Shown piece by piece: positions 54,521-64,000 of a stretch of 64,000 nt of DNA. Position 1 is the stretch's first letter. The number at the start of each line of letters is the position of its first letter. This DNA is from Monodelphis domestica. Its lineage: Eukaryota; Chordata; Mammalia; Didelphimorphia; Didelphidae. A program made the position numbers and the translations under genes. Under the pieces are notes generated by a model. That model ran no database searches. It was not told the DNA's origin and was given only the letters and a program-made list of their open reading frames with translations. The stretch lies in NCBI RefSeq assembly GCF_027887165.1, contig NC_077227.1, positions 67,335,607 through 67,399,606 of the forward strand, read 5' to 3'.

Positions 54521-56776
54521 AAAAAGAAAGCCTTCTTGCCTTTGATTTACAGTATGTCTACAATACTCTTCCCTTTGGGGCTCCTGCGTTTACCCCCTGT
54601 CCCCGTTCAGCAATCGCTCTAGACCCGTGTCTGGAGTACTATGTGAAAACTGGTTCATATTGGCCAAAGAAAGAATAAAAATGTGTTCTCTAGGAGGAAG
54701 TCTCAAGGCTCCTCCTTTCCTTTCCTGAGTCTCGGACAAGTGTGAGAAAAGGTCTCTTTTCCCCTTCTTCTTCAAAGGGTTAAAAAGCCAGTGCGTCCCT
54801 GATGACTGCAGAAATGCTAGGCTTAAATTTAAGGGGTGTGGGTGTGTGTGGGGAGGGGGGCTATAAACACCCTCACAGCTCCAAAATACCAAAGAAACAC
54901 CCTCAAACAAAACTGAAAACAAAGGGAAGTTTGGTCGTTTGTAAGAGGTTGCAATATGATAGAAGCAGCCATTTGAGCCGAGTATGTATATAAAATGATG
55001 TATATAAACCGGGAAGCCGCCCTGCCCAACCGGCTGCCACCTGGAAGAGTTAATAAGAAACAATTGAGGGGAGGAGGGGAGAGAAAGGAGGGAGGGAAAA
55101 AAAATCAATGGTGAGGAGGCTTAACTGATGACCCCAAAATTCGCCAGTGGCTATCTAGAAGGTGCTGAAATTGATTCTGTGGCGAGTGAGATTAAGTTAA
55201 CCAGGGGGAAATATGATGGAAGCCCTGCAGAGCTGCTGTTCGCCAGCCAGTATTCCTGACAATGGAACCCCCCCTCTTCCCCGCCCCCCACCAACCCCCT
55301 CCAAGAAAGCTTTTCCCCCCCGTTTCCAAATGCTGAGGTTATAACACTCTCTCACACCCACTTGGTCCCTCCACATCTGGGTCTGAAAAATAAGGAAAGC
55401 TGGAGGGGCATGATTTCTGCAATCCATATGTGTAAAGAAAGCACCCAGCCATTAGGAAGTAGATCCCTTTGAATGCACCCTCCACTTTCTCTACTAAATT
55501 ACTGGCATTACTCCCTGATTTACTGAAGACTGATATTTTGATAAAGGCAAACAGTTCTTTGCTAACATTTATGAAAATGTTCTCTCCAACTATCAGCATA
55601 TCTCCCTGGTTTAAGGTTTTATACTAAAATCCCTCAGGAACTAGCTAATCTGACAATTGATTGGGATCTGGTAACACTTTTCTGCAACCTGTGAAGGTTA
55701 TTTAGGACAAACACAGAGACCGCCAGTCTGAGTTCTGTTCAGTGCCACTCTACAAAATGCTTTAATTATGCTGTCTTTATCTGGCTTTTAATATTTTGGA
55801 TCAGAGCATCTAGGATGCAAAGAACAGTGTTCTCCATTAACTCTTCAGTGTCTCCCTCAAGAATAGTCAATTGCTTTGATTCAGGAATTTCATAGTCCTG
55901 TGAAGGTTTTAGGTCTTATTTAGATTTGGTATAGCTTCTTGGACATTTAAGCATTTCTTTCTGAAGAATTTATTATTTCTGTTTTTATGAGCCCTGGGAC
56001 AAAGAGTCAATATGCACAGCAATATCATGATGTGAATTGGAGAAACAGGCAAGGATTATAAATTGGGTGCTGGTGGGAGGGAGAGAGCCTACCACAAATC
56101 AGAATGGCAAACAAGGCAGTAACTTGATACTTGCCAGCCCTGGGCCAAGGCAGTCATTAGTGAGGGATCTTCCTTTCCTTGGAAGTGGAAGGACCCTCCT
56201 TTGGGGTGGGGAAGTACAAACCAGACTTGAGTTTTACAGAAAGGCTAATTGCTTAAGCAAAGGTTGGGGGGAAAGAAACTGTATTTGAGTATTCCTGATC
56301 TGGAGATGTATATCTGCTGGAGAGCCACAAGATTTTGGATTCCTTCTTTAATGTTTTTATGAATAAGGTAGATGGGTTGTTCTCTTTCCAGCTCTAGGGG
56401 CTACCCAGTTAGTTAGAGTTGGCTTACTGTCCGTAGTGGCTGAGCATTATTATTAGAGTAAGTGGGTAGAGTTGATGCTTAAGGTTCCTTCAATTGATTT
56501 ACCTTTTGCGTTCCCTTTCAGGGGTCTTTAAGGGAAAACCCAGTGTTGTTTCCACCCTTCCAAACTCCCTTCCTAGAGTGTGCAAATGTGAACAGCAGCC
56601 TGGTTAATAAATAATGATTCACTTGGCAGTATCTTCCACCCTAAGGAGAAGAAAAATTCTGTAAATGGTGTCAGTGTTCACATGGGCAGTGAGATTGTTG
56701 TTGCCTTTGGAACAATTAGATCTGGATGATAAATAGTTGTTGGTTGGTTGCTTTCTTTTTTTTATTTTTTGCTATG

Positions 56777-56817
56777 ATATATATATATATATATACATAT
56801 ATATATAAATATATATA
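56777..56817. repeat. (TA)n low-complexity tract in NRG3 intron 1
   Basis: AT dinucleotide run with a CATA and an AAATA interruption. Confidence 0.9.
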
Positions 56818-59519
56818 CTTTTTGCTACCCCCTTGAATTGGAGAATAAAGTGGGTGTCTTTTACCTACCACAAGACCTGTTTTGATGGTTTGAGTTCATC
56901 TACAACAGAAATCATCATTAATGGGAGATTATACACATTCCTTAAAAGGAGGGATTTTCCTTTATAGATCTCATAATCTTAAGAAAACAAGGGGGAAAGG
57001 AAATAGCCCCGTGTTCTCCTCCACTCCCACCCCATCCTTCTGAGGTTGCAGCATTATCTAACCAAAAAAAGTGCAATTTTCCTTTTAGGGCTTTGGTACA
57101 GTGTTGTCCTTGCTCTTGTTAAGGAGTCCCCAGTTTAGCTCACATTCACATCTTTCATCTGCTCTGATCATGTGACTTCAGGTCCCATGGGGGGAAAATA
57201 TTGCCTTTTTCCTAAGCTCCTGTTTCCAGTCTTCATTTCTGTTTCCTTGGCTCCTCACTGTTTGAGATACTATAAAAATGAAAGTCATAGATCTGTAGTT
57301 TTTATCTGAATACTGAAAGAATACTGGTGACTTGAGCTTTTAGACAAAGTAACCCTTTCTCTGTTGATGAATAAGTTCTGCTGAATTGTATATTCAGAGT
57401 TTTAAATAATGTACACATTTGCTTTGTTTTGGGCCTTCTCTCTATGGGTGGTCAGTACTTGGGCTAAGAGCTGACTTGCCCATTCAAGAATTCAAATACT
57501 GCTATGGGGATACTAGGAAGCACCACTTAGAATTAAAATCTGCCTCTACTACTGGGCATGCCCAGTGTGGAGAAAGGTATCCAGTTGTTGAGGGGATTCT
57601 AATTACAGACTGAGCCTGAAGATCCAAGGAAGAAAAAAGAAGGGGGGGGAGGAGATATCAGAATTAGCTCTTCTTTCCTTATTAAGTCTCTGGGCTGAAA
57701 TGTATCTACTTTCTTGGCATGGACTACTTACTGATTACTCTCACTCCTACTAATTTTTCTTTCATCCTTGAAAGTTTCTTGAGGTGTATTAAAGGTAAAT
57801 GCTTTAAAGCCTTTAGACAGCCATTGGCTCATTCGCAGTCTGACAATCAAGCCTGGCCCAGACAATTTAGACAGGAAGACTGAGGTAAAGGGTGTTCACT
57901 GCCTCACTTTATTGGATCATAGTGCAAATAGAGTTGGCCAGAGACATAGGGAGAAGAGACCGGGAGAATAGTGAGCAGGGAATTTGTAGACAGCTTTTTG
58001 ACACTTTAAAAAAAATTTCTTAACATTTGAAATGCCTTTGTGGAAAACAATCATGCAAGAAATTACTCCCTAAGAAACATTAAAGTTAGATTCCCTTAAA
58101 ACACTAATTGGTGATATGTATATTTAAAGAAAAAGAGAGCTAGGAAGAGACATTGATTTTTTCTTTAATTCTTCCATTGAGAACAAATAGGATATTCTGA
58201 TTTATCTGTGGAGGACCATCAAGGTGCTTTTTAAAAAAAAATTCCCTAATGTTACTGGATGGTAATGTTGTGAAGTATTTTTACATTTCCAAAGGAAATT
58301 CGTCATTGATGAGGAAACTTGGTATAGTATGACGCTTTATAATTACGTTTATACAAAACTCTTATCTGGTTGAGTTTAAATTTTAAACATTTCCAGATAA
58401 ACCCATTATCATTGTTGTTCTTGTTATTTTGACTATGTCTAGACTTTCATAAAATAGATCTATAAGCTTTCACAAATAAAGTTTGTTAATAAAAATACAG
58501 TATTACATTTTGTCTTTTATCCACATGAGTCAGGGCTTCCACAGAGAACTCTGTTGTAGGAGGTAACTGACCCCAATCATACATGGTAGCCAAGAAGAGA
58601 GAGGATACAGAACTCTAGATCAATACTTCTTCTGAAATCCAATTGAGAGCTTTTTTATGAGCACATGCTGCAACCTGAGTATATTTTGATTTCCTTTGGC
58701 CTTAATACAGGCTTATGAGTCTTCTATGCTTTAATCAATTATACTACACAAGTCGTGACTTCTAGTTGCTTATTCTGCACTTCATGAGCTTAAAGGAAAA
58801 AAAGAACACCTGGCTATCTACACTTCTATTATTATGATGATTTATTAACAGTTTATCCTGAGGAGAAAAAAAATTTAAAAAGGATCGATCTTGTCTCTTC
58901 CTTAAGGAAATTGAGCATTGAGAATATAATAGATTGTAGGCAATATTTTTAATAGTTTATGATTGTATGTCCCTTTCTTTTTTACTTAACTATTCCACCC
59001 CTCCCCCATTCTTTGTGCAATTATGCTTTGTAAAAAATAGAATACATGGTAAAGTACCTGATTTTTAAAAATTATTAAGGAGTAATTAGCAAAAACAAAT
59101 TCCGATTCATTGTTATAATGCATCTGGTCCTTGGGACAACTTTTATTTTTCTCTTTAATATAGGGAAATTCTGTGTTAGCTCTCCATTTGTGTCAAAACA
59201 TTCTTCTTCCTGATCTTGTACCTTGAATGAATGAGGTATTTGAAGATGGAGTTGGGTTTTTAAAATGTGTGAGAGCAAGCGGAGTATCATAAAGTTGAGC
59301 CTTTCTATGCATTTTAATTTTTCTGTTTTGCATTTCATTCACCAAGGAAAATGAAAATCATCATCTTCACTTATGTGAATCAATTTTCACTTTCAGATTT
59401 TCACGTTGTAGTATAGTCCTGGCATTTGGGTTAACAAATATCACAGATGAATGTTGATTTTTCTAAGGAACCCTTATAGGACTTCTATGATGTATCCTTA
59501 GAGAGACTATGGATTTGGG

Positions 59520-59660
59520 AATCATGAAAACCTCAACCTTGCTTCCAGTCTTCTCTGTGACACTTATTAGCTTTATGACCAAGATTGGAATACTTATCCT
59601 TGCCAAGCCTCAGGTAACTCTCTAAGGCTAAGTTGCTTTTAAATGGAGAAGAGAAGAGCA
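59520..59660 (+). mobile_element. MIR-like SINE relic
   Basis: 'tcatgaaaacctcaaccttg', 'cttattagctttatgaccaa', 'gcctcaggtaactctctaag' and 'gctaagttgcttttaa' match the variety at 51490-51655. A second weak copy follows at about 59700-59830 ('ataatggaaagagagatgg', 'gagcaagtcacttaaaat'). Confidence 0.55.
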
Positions 59661-59934
59661 AGATACAATCCACAAAGAACACTATGTTCAGTTTTAGTGA
59701 GAAGAAAAGTCAGGTGCATAATGGAAAGAGAGATGGCTGTGGAAGAAGATATTAATTTAAGTCCTACTTCTGACATGTATACTGACTTTGTGATGCTGAG
59801 CAAGTCACTTAAAATGTGAGTGACCCAACTAAATTCCCTTCCCTATCAGCTGTTCTGTTGTCTCATCATCTTCTCCCCACCTGAACCTGGGACCTTTCCT
59901 CTGACTCTGATAAATAAATTTATGATTTTTCTTA

Positions 59935-60115
59935 AGAAGACCAAGGCCTTCCACATCATTTATTACCCATCTGTACATAACTCCATCTTGAATATTCTTT
60001 CTAACACTCTCTTTAAGTGTTGTCTTTCCTATTAGAATGTATGCTTTGAGGGTATTGTATTGCTTGTTTGTATCTGTATTTCCAATACTTATTGAAGTTC
60101 CTGAAACAGCCCTTC
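59935..60115 (+). mobile_element. L2/MIR 3'-end-type relic
   Basis: 'ctttaagtgttgtctttccta', 'ttagaatgtatgctttgagg', 'gtatctgtatttccaatact', 'tattgaagttcctgaaac' follow the L2/MIR tail order, but diverged. Confidence 0.5.
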
Positions 60116-60168
60116 CTTCTTTCATTTCCTCCCCTTCCTTCATCTTTCCCCTTTCCTCTTTTTTATCT

Positions 60169-60222
60169 ATCCATCCATCCATCCATCCATCCATCCATCC
60201 ATCCATCCATCCATCCATCCAT
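60169..60222. repeat. (ATCC)13 tetranucleotide microsatellite
   Basis: About 13 pure ATCC/CCAT units, then ATATATCCATCTACC. It generates artefactual ORFs in several frames (SIHP or WMDG repeats). Confidence 0.97.
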
Positions 60223-61749
60223 ATATCCATCTACCCATTTAGTACTAATTGCCTCTGTACAATGATAATGAGGCGGATAGTTTACTCCCTGGAACATCTC
60301 TATGCCAAGGAAATATGTTCAGTTTCATTTTAATGAAAATTAAAATTTACTCAACCTTATGTAAATAAGGAAAAAATGGTTTCTATTTTGATCAAAAACA
60401 CTTTGGAATAATTGTGAGGCATTCATTTTTTAAACTGCTGTGTGGACCTCTGGTGTTTCATGTACTAAATTGAAGTTCAATGAAACTATGGCTGATGGCA
60501 GCATTGAATATTAAAATGTGAAACATGAAATTATATATCCATTAAATATGATTACACATTTGAAAATGCTCATGATGAATTCCATGATAGTATTTTGCTC
60601 CAAAATTCCCTGACTAACCTTTATATCTTTCAAGAATTCTATATCCCTAAAACCTACTCTACCAATATTTGTGAGTTTTGTCAAGGTATTTCAAGCCTCA
60701 AATTATTCCATGGCAAAATTATCTTGGGTGAAAAAAAGAAACCAAACCAAAATTTTTGTTATAGAGTTAGATGATATTAAATCCTGAAATATCTGTATTT
60801 ACATGGAAATATAAATCTGCCTTTATTGATTAATATTTTTAATTCTTTCAGAGTATAATATAAATTATTTAAGTTTATTCTACAAATGAACATTTGTTTA
60901 GATTCTGTGACCTTTTTATCTTATTTTGTTTGTTGCTCAAGTTATTTATATTTATTTTATTTATATTATTTGTGTATAATATATATTTATTTTATTTATA
61001 TTATGACATTTAAGATAACTAAATAAGATTTTTTTTAAGAAGTCTGGAAGAAGTTCTGCTCTTATGTATATTTGATTACTGAATCAGTATAAGTTTTGAT
61101 TTTTATTAACACTTTATAGTTTTCTTTCCAAAGATAGGATTCAAGACACTAATGCCAACCCCCCACATGTTTTCATCTCACATAGTTTGGTTATGAGAAT
61201 CACACTAAAGGCTGAGTCATTATTGATCAGTTTTTAAATTAATTATGTGAAAGTGAAAAATGTAATTATGACAATAATCTTTTGGTTGAAGGGTATAGCA
61301 TTGCTTCAGAAAGACTGTATGGATCTCAGGAAACATTTCCCCCACCTTAATGTATCACTTTTCATTTGTGCACATATTTGTGCCCTTAGGAGTGTGTGAA
61401 TTTATACTAGATAAAGGTATTCAAGATCCTGTAAGGTTCTTGAATTGAGTTCTTCAATGGGCATAAGCACCCTGGCTTAATGATGGCTTGAGTACTATCT
61501 AAAGCTGTAGACTTTAGAATAGGTACAGATTTTCATTGAAATTAAATGAAATAGCAAACCTGAATTCTCTTAACCCCTTCTTACCCCCAAATTAATTATC
61601 TCCTATAGTTATGTCAAAAGGGAAATTTTTCAAGTGATTTATAAACTTTAATGTGCTACAGAAATGACAATTGTTATTTTTTTTTTACTTAAGGTATCTT
61701 CAGGATGATTTCAAATTGTAGTTTCCTAAAGTAAATTAATGGATCTCAG

Positions 61750-61870
61750 TGAGAAACTGCAATGATAATAGTAGTTCACAGTTATATGGCATTGTACGAT
61801 ATGAAGCATAAATGTTATAATTCTCAATTTGCAGATGAAAAGAGTAGAGAGTAGGTTACTAAAGGTGCCC
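61750..61870. mobile_element. Possible MIR-type relic
   Basis: 'agttcacagttatatggcat' and 'ctcaatttgcagatgaaaag' recall the 3' half of MIR-like elements. Weak. Confidence 0.35.
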
Positions 61871-61974
61871 CACAAAGAAAAGTTACTTTGAAATTACTCA
61901 GTTAAGGCTTGAGAAAACAAATGAAAAATATATTAGGGCCCACCCAGAGTATTTCTTTTTTTGGCTATGGATAA

Positions 61975-62160
61975 GGAAACTGTATAATATAGTGATGTAG
62001 AGTTGGCATGAGAGCCAAGAAGATCTGTGTTCAATTTCCATCACTGGTATAAATTGGCTGTGGGACCCTGGACCAGTGTTTTAAGATCATAGTGGTTTAG
62101 ACAGCTCTCTAATCAGTCAATAATCAATCCATAGGGGACTATTATGTTTAAGGCACTTTG
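61975..62160 (+). mobile_element. MIR-like relic
   Basis: 'gatgtagagttggcatgaga', 'gatctgtgttcaatttcca', 'aaattggctgtgggaccctg', 'agtggtttagacagctctct'. Confidence 0.6.
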
Positions 62161-62309
62161 TTAAATTCTGTGGGTACAAAGAGGCAAAAGAGGAGTCCTC
62201 ATTTTGGAGGTGAAGATGATTTGTATTGGTAGAGGGAACTTCTCATGTGGTGGTTCCCTGAACCAATGAAATCATAGGTCCCATCTTTGTTGTCTTGGAA
62301 ATCACATCA

Positions 62310-62475
62310 CTGAAAATACTGACAGCTGGATTCCAAGTCAGAGGAACTTGCTTTAATCTTTGTCTCCGACCCTACCTGTGTGAGGGTAAAGAATTCACAA
62401 AATCATTCTACTTTAGTTACTTCATCTGTAAAATGAGAGGATTGGACAAGAAGATCTCTGTGATCTAAGATTTTT
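62310..62475 (+). mobile_element. MIR/CORE-SINE relic
   Basis: 'ctggattccaagtcagagga', 'tttagttacttcatctgtaa', 'aatgagaggattggacaaga', 'agatctctgtgatctaagat'. Confidence 0.65.
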
Positions 62476-63364
62476 TTTTTTACTCCTAATAGAGCCCTCT
62501 TGGATTAGTTGATCTAGCAGGGAGCTTAAATTTTAGGATTTGATATTTTGCCTGTGTCCCACACCCACCAACAAATCTATTGTTTTGCATCTGGCATGGT
62601 CTTTATTTAAAAAAAAAAGAAAAAGCAACAAAGAGATGCTAGGTATGCTCACACACTCTTTTCTAAGAAAAAGTCATTGGTGACTTTAATTTAGGCAGCA
62701 GTGCATTTGACATATCGAATATTTCAGTAAAGGAGATCACTTAAGTATGTGTGCTTTTGCATTTTCAGAGTTTTAATGGAAGAAAATTGGAAATACTAAT
62801 GTCTAAAGTGTGTGCCTAGGTGAAGACAATTACTGAGTTATGTCTGGCCATTTTATTATATCTGTATGAACCTTTATCTTTGTTGACAGTATGGCAATCT
62901 TGCATATCTCATAAGTGCCAATGTCTCAGCATAAAGGAAGAGAATGGTCAGGGAAGATTTGCAAACACAATGGTCTTTTTCATTCTATGAGGGTAACATG
63001 GGGTATGGGGATGACACATAAATGATAGATGGAAATGTTATTTTCACCAGTCCCTTTTCCAGAAGTAGTACTCTGCAATCTAGGCATATGAAGGGGATGT
63101 GGGTCTCTTTAAATAGTAGGTTTTGAGGTCCAAAACCTAACTATATATGCATGTTCTATATGCATATACATGCATATTATTCTATGATAAATGAGACTGA
63201 GAGATGGAAGAACGGAAGGGGGGAGTAAAAGGGAGAGAATGAATAGAGTCAGTACCAGTAATTTCCTTGGTATTAAGAATTCTCAAAGAAGAAATTCTCT
63301 AACCATGCAAATTGGTATCTTCCCTAAAATGTATATACTCTTACAAATTTATTATAGCACTAGT

Positions 63365-63625
63365 AAGAAGTTAAATGATTTGTTCTGGCTAACATAGCCA
63401 GTATACACAAGAAGTATGATTTGAACTCATCTTCTCTCTACTAAAATCAATAAGAATAATAGAACTGATATAGTGACTTGAATAGGAATGATGATGATGA
63501 GAGTAGCATTTATATAAGTGCTTTACAATTTACAAAGTGCTTTACATATGTTATCACATGTTATTCTCACAAGAATCTTGAAAGTTAGATGCTACTGTTA
63601 TTTCTATTTTACAGATGCGAGTTCA
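63365..63625. mobile_element. MIR-type relics, adjacent
   Basis: About 63365-63440 is antisense MIR-like ('gttaaatgatttgttctgg', 'gatttgaactcatcttctc'). About 63475-63625 has the motif 'gtgctttacaatttacaaa', 'gtgctttacatatgttatc', 'tattctcacaagaatcttg', 'attttacagatgcgag', common in MIR3-like relics. Confidence 0.55.
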
Positions 63626-64000
63626 CACTGTTAGTTCTTATATGATATATTGTGTAATGTAACTTAGAACTTGAGTGATCTAATCTAGAGCTTCTAGAAT
63701 GTTCTGCTTTGGGCCTGGAAATTTAGATACTAATTTTATTTAGGCTATCTTCTGAGTGAGTGTGCTGCAAGATATGGAATAGATATAATCTTTTGATGAT
63801 GTTTAATTCTGTCATAGTCATATTGATACATTCTTAAACATTAAAAAACAAGCCTACTATTTTGCAATAGCAATAAAGCATGAAAATAAATATCTTTATC
63901 AGTAAGCAGGAGAAGCAAAAGTTGAAAGCTTTTAAATTGCCTTTTGATTTCCTTGTAACTATTTTGAGATGGTAAATTGGATTAAAAAATCCCTTAGGAG

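Larger units (their letters stand above)
54515..64000 (+). other. NRG3: Start of NRG3 intron 1 (continues beyond the window)
   Basis: No further coding exon is recognised. In human the first NRG3 intron is several hundred kilobases, so ending inside it is expected. The first 1 kb is still fairly GC-rich with purine runs (55070-55100). The remainder is AT-rich with MIR-type relics, simple repeats and no L1. About 55110-56770, 56820-59510 and 60225-61740 hold no recognised gene or repeat. Alternative NRG3 first exons cannot be excluded. Confidence 0.85.

Noticed and set aside
60037..60333. Proteins made of repeated SIHP or WMDG units
   Set aside because: Translation of the (ATCC)n microsatellite in different frames. 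Not a CRISPR array either, as there are no spacers.

Overview
The window looks like marsupial nuclear DNA, possibly from an opossum such as Monodelphis. It is AT-rich and gene-poor. It carries young L1 LINEs, many tRNA-derived and RTE-tailed SINEs, and older MIR/CORE-SINE and CR1/L3 relics of the types typical of marsupials. Species assignment is inference from repeat content and cannot be proved here. No prokaryotic features (operons, CRISPR, IS elements) and no tRNA or rRNA genes were seen.

The one cellular gene is the 5' end of NRG3 (neuregulin 3) on the + strand. Coding exon 1 runs from 53689 to 54514 and ends at a consensus GTAAGT splice donor. It encodes an Ala/Gly-rich head, a cysteine-containing hydrophobic internal signal/membrane segment, and a long Ser/Thr/Pro-rich stalk. 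The EGF domain that activates ERBB4 lies in later exons outside the window. A CpG-rich leader precedes the start codon. It holds several upstream ORFs, a (CTG)10 tract, and a 51-codon upstream ORF whose TGA overlaps the NRG3 ATG as ATGA. From 54515 to the end is the beginning of intron 1.

Upstream of about 52.3 kb I see only intergenic repeat sequence. Its most striking content is two young L1 elements on the minus strand, about 10 kb apart. The first (4329-10636) is full length, has perfect 17-bp target-site duplications, and has both ORF1 and ORF2 open, so it is a candidate active source element. The second (20533-26094) also has perfect 17-bp duplications, but it lost about 700 bp across the ORF1/ORF2 boundary. 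A short filler that resembles both flanks sits at that junction, and its ORF2 has a nonsense codon and a frameshift. Both share a YY1-like site at the 5' end, a degenerate tandem repeat in the 5' UTR and a G-rich 3' UTR tract.

Around them lie older L1 fragments (164-1155, 11640-15265 with two nested insertions, 31286-31765, 39985-40825, 42175-42740, 46025-46290, 49205-50225), a probable solo ERV LTR (about 27051-27758), and many SINEs and simple repeats. No L1 is recognised between about 50.2 kb and the right edge. I found no convincing novel multi-gene system. The best leads are the intact L1, its rearranged sibling and the NRG3 leader.
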